Origin: RGIG9115 sp045649825
GTDB lineage: Bacteria > Bacillota > Clostridia > UBA1381
Reading direction: 5' to 3'
NCBI GenBank assembly: GCA_045649825.1
Contig: JAZRQO010000001.1
Span: forward strand, 31,050-95,049
Length of the DNA stretch: 64,000 nucleotides
Below, one piece after another: positions 50,861 through 59,774 of this stretch (the stretch's first letter is position 1; every line of letters begins with the position of its first letter). The notes under the pieces are model-generated. The model ran no database searches, was not told where the DNA came from, and saw only the letters and a list, made by a program, of their open reading frames with translations. Made by a program: the position numbers and the translations under genes.

Positions 50861-51790
50861 ATGAATAAACCGATTAAACTCTCTCCTGCATTTAAGGACT
50901 ATTTATGGGGCGGAACAAAGCTCCGCGACGAGTTTGGGAAAAAATGTGATTTTGAAAAGGTTGCCGAGAGCTGGGAGCTTTCAACTCATCCCGACGGGCC
51001 TTGCTATGTTGCAAGCGGAGAAGACACGGGAATGACTTTCCCCGACTACATTAAAAAGCATAACGTAATAGGAAAGAAAGCAGAAGCCTTTGACTTCTTC
51101 CCTATCCTGATAAAATTTATCGACGCTAAAGACAGTCTTTCAATTCAGGTACATCCCTCAGACGAGTATGCTCTTAAAAACGAAAACAGCTTCGGCAAAA
51201 CCGAAATGTGGTATATCCTGGACTGCGAAGAGGATGCATTCCTTTATTACGGGCTTAAAAAGGAAGTTTCAAAAGAAGAATTCAAAGAACGCATTGAAAA
51301 CAACACCGTACTTGAAGTGCTTAATCCCGTTAAAGTAAAAAAAGGCGACGTGTTCTTTATAGAATCAGGAACAATCCACGCAATCGGTGCAGGAATTGTA
51401 ATATGCGAAATTCAGCAGAACTCAAACCTTACATACAGGGTATACGATTTTGACCGCCGTGATAAAGAGGGAAATCCCAGAGAGCTTCACGTGGAAAAAG
51501 CGCTTAAGGTTTCAGACCTTTGCCCTGCAGAGCCTTACGTTTCAGACAAAGAAAACGTACTTGCCGAGTGCAAGTATTTCACTGTTGAGAAGCACGTAAT
51601 AAACGGAGAAACAGATTTCCAATGCGACCCCGACTGCTTCAGGTGCGTAATTGCAACAGACGGCGATGTAACACTTGAAATGAACGACGAAGTTCTTACG
51701 CTTAAAAAAGGAGAAACCGCATTTATCCCCGCCTGTGACGGAAGCTATAAGCTGTCGGGCAGCAGCGAAATTATAATTGCCTATGTATAA
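50861..51790 (+). CDS. manA: Mannose-6-phosphate isomerase, class I
   Basis: Zinc enzyme interconverting mannose-6-phosphate and fructose-6-phosphate. 309 residues. WGGTKLRDEFG and AESWELSTHPDGP at the N-terminus, the zinc-site QVHPSDEYALKNENSFGKTE and GTIHAIGAGIVICEIQQNS are diagnostic. It follows the YARHG gene by 68 bp. With the GH38 alpha-mannosidase elsewhere in the window it fits mannose use. Confidence 0.94.
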   Translation: MNKPIKLSPAFKDYLWGGTKLRDEFGKKCDFEKVAESWELSTHPDGPCYVASGEDTGMTFPDYIKKHNVIGKKAEAFDFFPILIKFIDAKDSLSIQVHPSDEYALKNENSFGKTEMWYILDCEEDAFLYYGLKKEVSKEEFKERIENNTVLEVLNPVKVKKGDVFFIESGTIHAIGAGIVICEIQQNSNLTYRVYDFDRRDKEGNPRELHVEKALKVSDLCPAEPYVSDKENVLAECKYFTVEKHVINGETDFQCDPDCFRCVIATDGDVTLEMNDEVLTLKKGETAFIPACDGSYKLSGSSEIIIAYV

Positions 51791-51793
51791 ACA

Positions 51794-51825
51794 CAAAAAG
51801 AGGATGCCAAGCATCCTCTTTTTGT
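51794..51825. terminator. Bidirectional intrinsic terminator
   Basis: AAAAAGAGGATGC, CAA and GCATCCTCTTTTT between manA and the convergent surface-protein gene. Confidence 0.92.
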
Positions 51826-51832
51826 TTAAACC

Positions 51833-52783
51833 TTATTTAAGTGTTACAGGCTCGCCTATTGTAAGCATCGTTCCGCGGTTTACACTAACCATATCCTCAC
51901 TGTCAGCTTTAGTATAAACCAGGGCTGTATCGTCACCTGCAGTATACACTCTGTTTGAAAGGCTGATTTCACCGCCTTCGTCAGTGAGTGCCTTAAATGT
52001 TATTTTTCCGATTACAGTTTCGTCATTTGTGATTGCGAAAGGTGCAGTTGCAAGAAGAACTGCCTTTGAGGAATCCTGTGAATAATTCTTGTTTTCAAGC
52101 TTCACCGCCTCTACCTTATTACCGTCAGGGCTTGTAAGAGATGAGGAAACATATTCAAACTTCTCCCTGTCATAAACCACTGCCATAGAATAACCCGAGA
52201 AGTTATAGCTTTCTAAAACATTTGCATTCTTAGCCAATAATGTCAGCACAACTTCTTCGCCTGCCATCACATCTTCTTTTTCTGTTTTTATATATATCTC
52301 GGCTTTTGTTTCAAGCTCTTTTTCGGGGGCTGTTACTGTTACGCTTGTTCTGTCGTCAGACCAGGTAACTTCGCCCTTCAAGGCTTTACAAATCTGCTCA
52401 AAGGGAACAAGAGTTCTGTCGTTTACGATTTCAAGAGGTGCTTCAAGAGGTAGATTGACACCCTCACCCGATATAACGCCTGTGAACGTGAAAATTCTGA
52501 ACTCTTCCCTGTCTATGTAAAGGAAAACTCTGGTGATGTTATCGGGAGTATTAAGAATAATTTTTCTTTCATCGCCGTACCAATCACAACGTGCATTGAA
52601 AATATCGCAAATTCTGCGTACAGGAACCATAAATACGCCATTCTCGGTAAATTTACCCTGAGGCACATCAAGGCAAACCTCTCTACCCACTGATGTGTTA
52701 ATAGTTGGGATAAACTCTGCAAATGCAGTTGAAGTGAGCAGCATACAAATCAGCATAACTGCAGATATAATTCTCTTTTTCAT
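51833..52783 (-). CDS. Secreted protein, copper-amine-oxidase N domain plus cohesin-like domain
   Basis: 316 residues. Signal peptide MKKRIISAVMLICMLLTSTA with cleavage near FAE. A copper-amine-oxidase N-terminal-like domain follows (FMVPVRRICDIFNARCDWYG and RTLVPFEQICKALKGEVTWS), which is a beta-rich surface module and not an enzyme. The second half (EEVVLTLLAKNANVLESYNF, then YDREKFEYVSSSLTS) resembles cohesin-type beta-sandwiches. No anchor or dockerin is visible in the gene. Its own promoter is divergent from iorA. Confidence 0.78.
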   Translation of the reverse strand: MKKRIISAVMLICMLLTSTAFAEFIPTINTSVGREVCLDVPQGKFTENGVFMVPVRRICDIFNARCDWYGDERKIILNTPDNITRVFLYIDREEFRIFTFTGVISGEGVNLPLEAPLEIVNDRTLVPFEQICKALKGEVTWSDDRTSVTVTAPEKELETKAEIYIKTEKEDVMAGEEVVLTLLAKNANVLESYNFSGYSMAVVYDREKFEYVSSSLTSPDGNKVEAVKLENKNYSQDSSKAVLLATAPFAITNDETVIGKITFKALTDEGGEISLSNRVYTAGDDTALVYTKADSEDMVSVNRGTMLTIGEPVTLK

Positions 52784-52818
52784 AACTAATCTCCGTTCTA
52801 TAAAAATATATTACATAT

Positions 52819-52847
52819 ATTATATCATAAGGGTAAGTTTTTTTCAA
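52819..52847 (-). promoter_or_regulatory. Sigma-A promoter for the cohesin-like surface gene
   Basis: TTGAAA-17-TATAAT on the minus strand, 35 bp before the gene. Confidence 0.7.
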
Positions 52848-52874
52848 TAGTTTTCGACAAAATATGCATAAATA

Positions 52875-52903
52875 TTGACATTTAGTCATTTTTAAGGTAT
52901 AAT
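52875..52903 (+). promoter_or_regulatory. Sigma-A promoter for iorAB
   Basis: TTGACA-17-TATAAT, 30 bp before iorA. Confidence 0.78.
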
Positions 52904-52933
52904 TTACTCTATCAGAATAAAGGAGAAGGTAAT

Positions 52934-54667
52934 ATGAAAAAATTGATGCTTGGAAACGCAGCCGTTGCCCGCGGTGCATACGAGGCAGGGGTTAGCGTTG
53001 TTTCATCATATCCCGGAACTCCAAGTACGGAGATAACGGAAAATATAGTTAAGTACGACAATATCTATGTTGAATGGGCACCTAACGAAAAGGTTGCAGG
53101 TGAAGTTGCAATCGGAGCTTCAATCGGTGGCGCAAGAAGTATGGCTTGTATGAAGCACGTAGGGTTAAACGTAATGGCAGACCCCTTATTCACCGTGGCA
53201 TACACAGGTGTAAACGGTGGTCTTGTGTTCTGCGTTGCAGATGACCCGGGAATGCACAGCTCTCAGAATGAGCAGGATTCACGTCACTATGCAAAAGCTT
53301 CAAAGGTTATGATGCTTGAGCCTTCCGACAGTGGCGAGTGCAGAGATTATACAAAGATGGCATATGAGCTTAGCGAACAGTTTGACGTTCCTGTTATTTT
53401 AAGACTTTCAACAAGAGTTTCACACTCCCAATCATTGGTTGAAGAGCAGGAGCCTGTTACCTATGAGCTTAAAGAATATGAAAAGAACATCGGCAAGTAT
53501 GTTATGATGCCGGGTAATGCAATCAAGCGCCATGTTGTGGTTGAAGAAAGACAAAAGGCTCTTGCAGAGTATGCAGAAACATCACCCCTTAACAAGGTTG
53601 AGGATAACGGAAGCAAAATCGGTGTTATAACATCAGGTATATCATATATGTATGCAAAAGAAGCTTTAGGCGATAAAGTTAACTACCTTAAGCTTGGTAT
53701 GGTTTATCCCCTTCCTGAAAAGCTTATAAAGGACTTCGCGAAAGGTCTTGACAAGGTTTACGTAATAGAAGAGCTTGACCCATTCTTTGAAGAACACTGC
53801 AAATGCTTAGGCATTGACGTAATCGGCAAAGAAGCATTTACTATGTTGGGTGAGTATACTCCTGCCATGATCGGTAAGGCAGTTCTTGGCATTGAAGCTC
53901 CCGAATTTTCAGAAATCGAGCAAATTCCCGTACGTCCGCCTGTTATGTGTGCAGGATGCCCCCACAGAGGTGCGTTCTACGTTCTTAAAAAGCTTGGTCT
54001 TACAGTAAGCGGTGATATCGGATGCTACACCCTCGGTGCAGTTGCTCCTCTTGCAAGCGTTGATACAACGATTTGTATGGGTGCAAGCGTTTCGGCAGCT
54101 CACGGTATGGCAAAAGCAAGAGGCAATGAATTTGCAAAGAAACTCGTTTCTGTAATCGGTGACTCAACATTTATGCACTCAGGAATTACAGGACTTGTAG
54201 ATATTGTATACAACAAAGGAATCAGCACAGTTATTATACTTGACAACTCAATCACAGGTATGACGGGGCATCAGGATAACCCCACAACAGGCTTTACAAT
54301 CCGCAAGGAGCCTACAAAGCAAACAAATCTTATTACTCTTTGCAAGGCAGTAGGAATTGAAAACGTAGTGGTTTGCGACCCGTTTGATGTTAAGGAATTT
54401 GAAAGAGTAGTAAAGGAAGAAACTTCAAAGGAAGAGCCTTCAGTTATCATTTCACAGCGTCCCTGTGCACTTCTTAAAACTGTTAAATACACAGGCAAAT
54501 GCTCCATATCTGAAGAAAAGTGCAAGAACTGTAAGATGTGTATGAAGCTTGGTTGTCCTGCAATTTCAGTAGTTGACGGTAAAATCAAAATTGACCCCAC
54601 CCAGTGTAACGGATGCGGACTTTGTACAAACGTATGTCCTTTCGGGGCAATAGAGAAGGAGGACTGA
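52934..54667 (+). CDS. iorA: Indolepyruvate:ferredoxin oxidoreductase, alpha subunit
   Basis: Oxidatively decarboxylates aryl (or branched) 2-oxo acids to acyl-CoA with ferredoxin, or runs in reverse to make 2-oxo acids. 577 residues. N-terminal pyrimidine-binding part with SSYPGTPSTEITENIVKYDN, thiamine-diphosphate part with GDIGCYTLGAVAPL and SVIGDSTFMHSGITGLVDIV, and two C-terminal 4Fe-4S clusters: CKNCKMCMKLGCP and CNGCGLCTNVCP. AAAGGAGAAGGTAAT precedes the ATG. iorB follows by 4 bp. Confidence 0.96.
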   Translation: MKKLMLGNAAVARGAYEAGVSVVSSYPGTPSTEITENIVKYDNIYVEWAPNEKVAGEVAIGASIGGARSMACMKHVGLNVMADPLFTVAYTGVNGGLVFCVADDPGMHSSQNEQDSRHYAKASKVMMLEPSDSGECRDYTKMAYELSEQFDVPVILRLSTRVSHSQSLVEEQEPVTYELKEYEKNIGKYVMMPGNAIKRHVVVEERQKALAEYAETSPLNKVEDNGSKIGVITSGISYMYAKEALGDKVNYLKLGMVYPLPEKLIKDFAKGLDKVYVIEELDPFFEEHCKCLGIDVIGKEAFTMLGEYTPAMIGKAVLGIEAPEFSEIEQIPVRPPVMCAGCPHRGAFYVLKKLGLTVSGDIGCYTLGAVAPLASVDTTICMGASVSAAHGMAKARGNEFAKKLVSVIGDSTFMHSGITGLVDIVYNKGISTVIILDNSITGMTGHQDNPTTGFTIRKEPTKQTNLITLCKAVGIENVVVCDPFDVKEFERVVKEETSKEEPSVIISQRPCALLKTVKYTGKCSISEEKCKNCKMCMKLGCPAISVVDGKIKIDPTQCNGCGLCTNVCPFGAIEKED

Positions 54668-54671
54668 TACT

Positions 54672-55232
54672 ATGAATATAATGATAGTCGGCGTTGGCGG
54701 TCAGGGTACACTCCTTGCAAGCCGTATTCTCGGAAGTGTCGCAGTTGGCGGCGGATACGACGTTAAGGTTTCAGAGGTTCACGGAATGAGCCAGAGAGGC
54801 GGAAGCGTTGTTACATATGTAAAGTACGACAAAGAGGTTTATTCACCCATAATCGGTAAGGGTGAAGCGGATATAATTCTTGCATTTGAGCTTCTTGAAG
54901 CCTACAGAGCTCTTCCCTACCTTAAAAAGGGCGGAAAAATGATTGTTAATACTCAAAAAATTAATCCCATGCCCGTTATTACAGGTGCAGCGGAATACCC
55001 CGAAAACCTTGAAGAAAAGCTAAAGGAAGCCTGCGACCTTACATCACTTAAGGCGGCAGAGCTTGCAGAGGCGGCAGGCAGCATAAAAGCAGTAAATGTG
55101 GTGCTTATAGGAGTGCTTGCAAAATCAACAGACGTGCCTTACGAAAAATGGATTGAAGCATTAAAAGCCACAGTTCCCGAAAAGTTCATTGATATGAACC
55201 TTAAGGCTTTTGATATGGGTTATAATTTATAA
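54672..55232 (+). CDS. iorB: Indolepyruvate:ferredoxin oxidoreductase, beta subunit
   Basis: 186-residue gamma-domain type subunit that partners IorA. MIVGVGGQGTLLASRILGSV and VSEVHGMSQRGGSVVTYVKY are the family marks. It starts 4 bp after iorA, so the two are translated together. Confidence 0.96.
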   Translation: MNIMIVGVGGQGTLLASRILGSVAVGGGYDVKVSEVHGMSQRGGSVVTYVKYDKEVYSPIIGKGEADIILAFELLEAYRALPYLKKGGKMIVNTQKINPMPVITGAAEYPENLEEKLKEACDLTSLKAAELAEAAGSIKAVNVVLIGVLAKSTDVPYEKWIEALKATVPEKFIDMNLKAFDMGYNL

Positions 55233-55248
55233 TTAGATACAAAAAATT

Positions 55249-55282
55249 AATAAGGGATTGCCAACGGCAATCCCTTTATTTT
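55249..55282 (+). terminator. Intrinsic terminator after iorAB
   Basis: AATAAGGGATTGCC, AAC and GGCAATCCCTTATT followed by TTTC. Confidence 0.92.
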
Positions 55283-55307
55283 TCACTTATTTTGACCAAA
55301 ACAAGCA

Positions 55308-55338
55308 CAAAAAAACGGCAGTTTAAACTGCCGTTTTA
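55308..55338 (-). terminator. Intrinsic terminator after KP-peptide copy 2
   Basis: AAAACGGCAGTTTAAACTGC with CGTTTT and an A/T tail on the minus strand, 10 bp after the peptide gene. Confidence 0.88.
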
Positions 55339-55347
55339 TGTATCAAA

Positions 55348-55515
55348 TTATTTAGCAAAAATAGTTGTGTAATCAACAACTGCTACTGCAGTTTTTGTTC
55401 CGTCTGCATAGATGCTTGCTGTCAAATCAGCGCCAACAACACTACCGTTTGTGATAACTGTTTCTACATCAAACTTTGATACTACGATTTCGGGCTTTGT
55501 ATAAGTTTTTTTCAT
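55348..55515 (-). CDS. Small MKK-Y-KP type peptide, copy 2 (55 aa)
   Basis: Reads MKKTYTKPEIVVSKFDVETV, then a Gly/Ala/Val-rich middle and a VDYTTIFAK end. It shares the start plan (MKK-Y-KP, then a hydrophobic run and FDVE) with the 67-aa peptide at 10003-10206, while the C-terminal halves differ. It begins 15 nt after the upstream secreted gene, with GGGAGGTATATGATT ahead; the same gap is seen at copy 1. No signal peptide. A leader-type conserved N-terminus with variable C-terminus is what precursor peptides show, but no processing gene is next to it. Confidence 0.75.
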   Translation of the reverse strand: MKKTYTKPEIVVSKFDVETVITNGSVVGADLTASIYADGTKTAVAVVDYTTIFAK

Positions 55516-55530
55516 AATCATATACCTCCC

Positions 55531-56199
55531 TTATTCAGCTATAACACTTGCATTATCAAGTGTTACTGTTACTCCTGTAGGTACACCTTCGATTTCGAGA
55601 CCGAATGTAACTGTACCATATACGCTAGGAATTGTAAATGCATTCTTCCATGCAGCTTCAGAAGCTCTAACTGTAATTGTCTTATCTCCTAATTCTGCAT
55701 CACCTTCTGAAGAAAGTGTGAACAAAATATCACTAAAAGTTCCACCGTTTACAACGATTTCACCTTCAAAACCTATTCTCTCTGTTCCTTCTTTAATACC
55801 TGCAATTGGCTCAGCTGGTACAACAGCCTCTTTATCAAAAGTAAAGGGAAGAACTGTGTATTCGCCTGACATTGCTCCGCCGAGGCGAACTTCAACTGAT
55901 GTAGGAACAAAGTTTTCAACTGACTTAAGGCCAACGCCTGCTGTTAACTCATCAGCAATGTTCTTAGCTTCATCCTGGTTGATATAGTAAATATCAGCAG
56001 CAGTTGTGGTTGCATCAGATTCGCCAAAATCTGCATCAACAACAGCTATTGTTGCCTGTTCTGTTGACACTGAAGTAACAGGTACGGCAATTTTATGAGC
56101 TGTATAAGTTGCAGTCTGCTCAGCAGCCATAGCTGAAGATGCCATTGCGATTGCTGTTAAAGCAATAGCGAAAGCAAAAACTTTCTTAAAAACCTTCAT
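55531..56199 (-). CDS. Secreted protein of unknown function, cassette copy 2
   Basis: 222 residues from ATG 56199, 11 nt after AAAGGAG. Signal peptide MKVFKKVFAFAIALTAIAMA with cleavage near AMA-AE. The mature part is beta-rich with long polar strands (ADIYYINQDEAKNIADEL, then GGAMSGEYTVLPFTFDKE) and ends TLDNASVIAE. Same gene order, spacing and Ala-Glu ending as copy 1 at 10222-11019; direct sequence similarity between the two mature parts is not evident by eye. No known domain is recognised. Confidence 0.78.
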   Translation of the reverse strand: MKVFKKVFAFAIALTAIAMASSAMAAEQTATYTAHKIAVPVTSVSTEQATIAVVDADFGESDATTTAADIYYINQDEAKNIADELTAGVGLKSVENFVPTSVEVRLGGAMSGEYTVLPFTFDKEAVVPAEPIAGIKEGTERIGFEGEIVVNGGTFSDILFTLSSEGDAELGDKTITVRASEAAWKNAFTIPSVYGTVTFGLEIEGVPTGVTVTLDNASVIAE

Positions 56200-56338
56200 T
56201 TTTAAAAGTACTCCTTTCAAAATTTAAATAAAATGGAAATAAAATTTTGATCGGGCTATATGTAAATGAGATTTCAAGAACCGGGCAATTCCAAAACCAA
56301 CTACATATGTAATAAATTTTATACCATTTAACATTATC

Positions 56339-56367
56339 ATTATAACTCCCCCGTAATGTTTTTGCAA
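56339..56367 (-). promoter_or_regulatory. Sigma-A promoter for secreted cassette copy 2
   Basis: TTGCAA-17-TATAAT on the minus strand, with GGGGG in the spacer and TTATAATGATAAT at the -10, as at copy 1. The transcript start near 56332 leaves a roughly 130-nt leader, longer than at copy 1. Bases 56200-56338 hold no other gene. Confidence 0.7.
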
Positions 56368-56519
56368 CCTTTTTTTTAAGTTTTTTTTATTTTCGGCATT
56401 TAGTACATCTTCCAAGTTGCTCATTTGTTATTGTTGCACAACAAGCACAATTGGGGTATATTTTTTCTACAAAAAACGAGAATTTAGGCTCATTTTTATT
56501 ATCCAAAACAACCAACATA

Positions 56520-56557
56520 AAACACCTCTGAACACTTAAAATTCAGAGGTGTTTTAC
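56520..56557. terminator. Intrinsic terminator after dnaJ
   Basis: AAAACACCTCTGAA, a loop and TTCAGAGGTGTTTT, able to work in both directions. Confidence 0.9.
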
Positions 56558-56558
56558 A

Positions 56559-57686
56559 TTATTTAAAAAACTTTTTTGCCTTATCCATAAAGGACTTTTT
56601 CTGCTTATAGTTTCCGTCCTCATCAAATTCACGAAGCAGGTCTTTTTGCTTCTGAGACAGGTTTGATGGAACCTCCACTCGTACTCTTACGTACTGGTCG
56701 CCCCTTGCCTTACTTCTGAGATATGGTATTCCCTTGCCTCGTAATTTAAAGGTAGTTTCACTCTGAGTACCCTCAGGTATGTCGTATTCCACCGCCCCGT
56801 CAAGGGTGGGAACTTTTACAGTTGCACCAAGAGCCGCCTGAACAAAGGTTATAGGCATATCTATAAACACGTTATAACCATCCCTTTCAAACAAAGGATG
56901 GGGTTTAACACGTACTGTCACAAGCAAATCACCGCTGGGGCCGCCTCTTTCGCCGGGCTCGCCTTTTCCGCTTATCTGAATTGTCTGCCCGTTATCTATG
57001 CCTGCAGGAATATCAAACTCTATTACGGAGTTTTTACGAACTTTTCCCGTGCCTCTGCATTCACGGCATGGGTCTTTTATTATTTTACCCTTACCGCCAC
57101 ATTCGGGACATGTGCCGATATTCGTCATATAGCCCAGTGGTGTTCTAACCTGATTTTTAACCTGACCTGTTCCGCCACAGCGTCCGCAGGTTGCAGGTGA
57201 TGTACCCGGCTTTGCGCCACTGCCGCCACATACGGAGCAGTTTTCCATTTTGGTTATACTAAGCTTTTTCTGAACACCGAATGCAGCCTCTTCAAAAGTT
57301 ATGTCAACCACTTGACGGACATCATTACCTCTCACAGGACCGTTGCGTCTTGCACCGCCGGCAAAACCGCCGAAGCCGCCGCCGAAAAAGTCACCAAATA
57401 TATCACCAAAATCAAAGCCGCCGAAGCCGCCTGCACCGCCTCCGGCACCAAAATTGGGGTCTACTCCCGCATGGCCGAACTGGTCGTAGCGTGAGCGCTT
57501 TTCGGAGTCGCTGAGAACTGCATATGCTTCGTTTACTTCTTTAAACTTTTCCTCTGCCTCTTTGTCGTTAGGATGAAGGTCGGGATGATACTTTTTGGCA
57601 ACCTTACGATATGCTTTTTTAAGTTCATCATCACTCGCACCCTTACTGACACCGAGGACCTCGTAATAATCTCTTTTATCTGCCAT
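56559..57686 (-). CDS. dnaJ: Chaperone protein DnaJ
   Basis: Hsp40 co-chaperone that delivers substrates to DnaK and stimulates its ATPase. 375 residues. J domain with HPD at 34-36, a Gly/Phe-rich region (GAGGGAGGFGGFDFGDIFGD), four zinc repeats (CSVCGGSG, CGRCGGTG, CPECGGKG, CRECRGTG) and the C-terminal peptide-binding domains. It follows dnaK by 69 bp. Confidence 0.98.
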   Translation of the reverse strand: MADKRDYYEVLGVSKGASDDELKKAYRKVAKKYHPDLHPNDKEAEEKFKEVNEAYAVLSDSEKRSRYDQFGHAGVDPNFGAGGGAGGFGGFDFGDIFGDFFGGGFGGFAGGARRNGPVRGNDVRQVVDITFEEAAFGVQKKLSITKMENCSVCGGSGAKPGTSPATCGRCGGTGQVKNQVRTPLGYMTNIGTCPECGGKGKIIKDPCRECRGTGKVRKNSVIEFDIPAGIDNGQTIQISGKGEPGERGGPSGDLLVTVRVKPHPLFERDGYNVFIDMPITFVQAALGATVKVPTLDGAVEYDIPEGTQSETTFKLRGKGIPYLRSKARGDQYVRVRVEVPSNLSQKQKDLLREFDEDGNYKQKKSFMDKAKKFFK

Positions 57687-57755
57687 TTAATTCTCCCCTT
57701 TACAGGAAATCGGTTGAAAGCGGCAGAACAAGCATCCTGCCGCTTAGCTTTTTAA

Positions 57756-59591
57756 TTAGTTGTTATTGTCTTCATTAACCTCTCGGTAATCAGCTTCATA
57801 AACATTATCTCCACCGGGAGCTGCTCCCTGCGTGGGGTCTGCACCGGGGGCACCCTGAGGATTAGCCTGGCTGTAAAGCTTTTCTGAAAGGGCATAGAAC
57901 TTCTGTGAAAGAGCTTCGCTTGCAGCTTTAATCTGCTCGCTGTCTGTTCCCTTAAGAGCTTCCTTAACCTTTTCGATTTCTGCCTTTACACCGTCGATTT
58001 CAGCAGCGTCTACCTTATCGCCGATTTCGCCGATTGCTTTTTCTGACTGATAAACAAGAGTTTCAGCATTATTTCTGATTTCAACCTCTTCTTTTCTCTT
58101 CTTATCTTCTTCGGCATACTTTTCAGCTTCCTGAACTGCTCTTTCAATATCTTCGTCTGAAAGGTTTGAAGAAGCAGTGATTGTGATATTCTGCTCATTA
58201 CCTGTACCAAGGTCTTTAGCTGATACTTTAACAATACCGTTTGCATCTATATCGAATGTTACTTCAATCTGGGGTACACCTCTTGGAGCAGGAGCTATGC
58301 CTGTGAGGTTAAAGCGACCAAGTGTTTTGTTGTACTGAGCCATTTCTCTTTCGCCCTGAAGTACGTGAACTTCAACACTTGTCTGTCCGTCTGCAGCAGT
58401 TGAGAAAATCTGTGACTTGCTTGCAGGAATTGTTGTATTTCTTTCAATAAGCTTCGTGAACACACCGCCCATTGTTTCTATACCAAGTGAAAGAGGTGTT
58501 ACGTCGAGAAGAAGAACGCCTGTTTCTTCACCGCCGAGAACTGCAGCCTGACGTGCAGCACCTACTGCAACACATTCATCGGGGTTAATACCCTTATGTG
58601 GCTCCTTGTTCATTTCTCTCTTAACTGCTTCCTGAACAGCAGGAATACGTGAAGAACCACCAACCAAAAGAACTTCGCTTATATCTGATGCAGACACGTT
58701 TGCGTCATGCATAGCATTTCTGATACAGGTGATAGTTCTGTCTACAAGGTCTGAAGTAAGTTCATCAAACTTAGCCTTTGTAAGAGTGATATCCATATGC
58801 TTAGGACCTGTCTGGTCTGCTGTGATAAAGGGAAGGTTAATGCTTGAAGTTGTCATAGTTGAAAGCTCAATCTTTGACTTCTCTGCAGCTTCTTTAAGTC
58901 TTTGCATTGCAACCTTATCTGTTGAAAGGTCTACACCGTCTGTTTTCTTGAACTCAGAAACGAGGTATTCCATAATTCTGTTGTCAAAGTCGTCACCGCC
59001 GAGGCGTGTATCGCCGTTTGTTGAAAGAACTTCAAATACACCGTCACCGATTTCAAGGATTGATACGTCGAATGTACCGCCGCCAAGGTCGTATACAAGA
59101 ATTGTCTGGTCCTTGTCACTCATACCGTATGCAAGAGCAGCAGCTGTAGGCTCGTTGATTATACGGAGTACTTCAAGACCTGCTATCTTACCTGCATCCT
59201 TAGTTGCCTGACGCTGTGAGTCGTTAAAATAAGCAGGAACGGTGATAACTGCCTGTGTAACTGTTTCGCCAAGGTAAGCCTCTGCGTCAGCCTTAAGCTT
59301 TGAAAGCACCATTGCTGAAATTTCCTGAGGTGTGTATGCCTTGTCGTCAATGTTTACCTTATAGTTTGTTCCCATTTCTCTCTTGATTGAAATGATTGTA
59401 CGGTCTGCATTTGTTACAGCCTGTCTTTTTGCAACCTGGCCTACTATTCTTTCACCGTCTTTAAGGAATGCAACAACTGAAGGAGTTGTTCTTGCACCCT
59501 CTGAGTTTGTGATAACAGTGGGATTACCGCCTTCCATAACTGCAACACATGAATTTGTTGTACCAAGGTCAATACCAATAATTTTTCCCAT
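57756..59591 (-). CDS. dnaK: Chaperone protein DnaK (Hsp70)
   Basis: ATP-dependent folding chaperone. The start at 59591 (MGKIIGIDLGTTNSCVAVME) follows AAAGGAAGAATAAA and gives 611 residues. Hsp70 signatures are IDLGTTNS, VYDLGGGTFDVSIL and VLLVGGSSRIPAVQ; the substrate domain has LGRFNLTGIAPAPRGVPQIE. An upstream in-frame extension lies in the grpE-dnaK spacer and has no ribosome binding site. Confidence 0.98.
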   Translation of the reverse strand: MGKIIGIDLGTTNSCVAVMEGGNPTVITNSEGARTTPSVVAFLKDGERIVGQVAKRQAVTNADRTIISIKREMGTNYKVNIDDKAYTPQEISAMVLSKLKADAEAYLGETVTQAVITVPAYFNDSQRQATKDAGKIAGLEVLRIINEPTAAALAYGMSDKDQTILVYDLGGGTFDVSILEIGDGVFEVLSTNGDTRLGGDDFDNRIMEYLVSEFKKTDGVDLSTDKVAMQRLKEAAEKSKIELSTMTTSSINLPFITADQTGPKHMDITLTKAKFDELTSDLVDRTITCIRNAMHDANVSASDISEVLLVGGSSRIPAVQEAVKREMNKEPHKGINPDECVAVGAARQAAVLGGEETGVLLLDVTPLSLGIETMGGVFTKLIERNTTIPASKSQIFSTAADGQTSVEVHVLQGEREMAQYNKTLGRFNLTGIAPAPRGVPQIEVTFDIDANGIVKVSAKDLGTGNEQNITITASSNLSDEDIERAVQEAEKYAEEDKKRKEEVEIRNNAETLVYQSEKAIGEIGDKVDAAEIDGVKAEIEKVKEALKGTDSEQIKAASEALSQKFYALSEKLYSQANPQGAPGADPTQGAAPGGDNVYEADYREVNEDNNN

Positions 59592-59774
59592 TTTTATTCT
59601 TCCTTTCTCAATTAAAACATAAACATTTTTGTGGCAAAACAGGCACGTCCCCATTGCCACCCATAAGCCCTAAATCCGTGGAAAAATTGTTCAGATTCCG
59701 TAACTGCACGGGCGCAGTGTACTTTGTGTACATAAGCCAGGGCAGGTGCGGGATATGGGCAATTTTAACCGGAT

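Noticed and set aside
56224..56424. A 66-codon frame upstream of secreted cassette copy 2, with a GGGGGAG-ATG start inside
   Set aside because: GGGGGAGTTATAAT is better explained as promoter spacer and -10, and the ATG would sit at or before the transcript start.
59592..59660. N-terminal extension of dnaK
   Set aside because: DnaK begins at the conserved MGKIIGIDLGTTNS; the extension lies in spacer sequence with repeat character.
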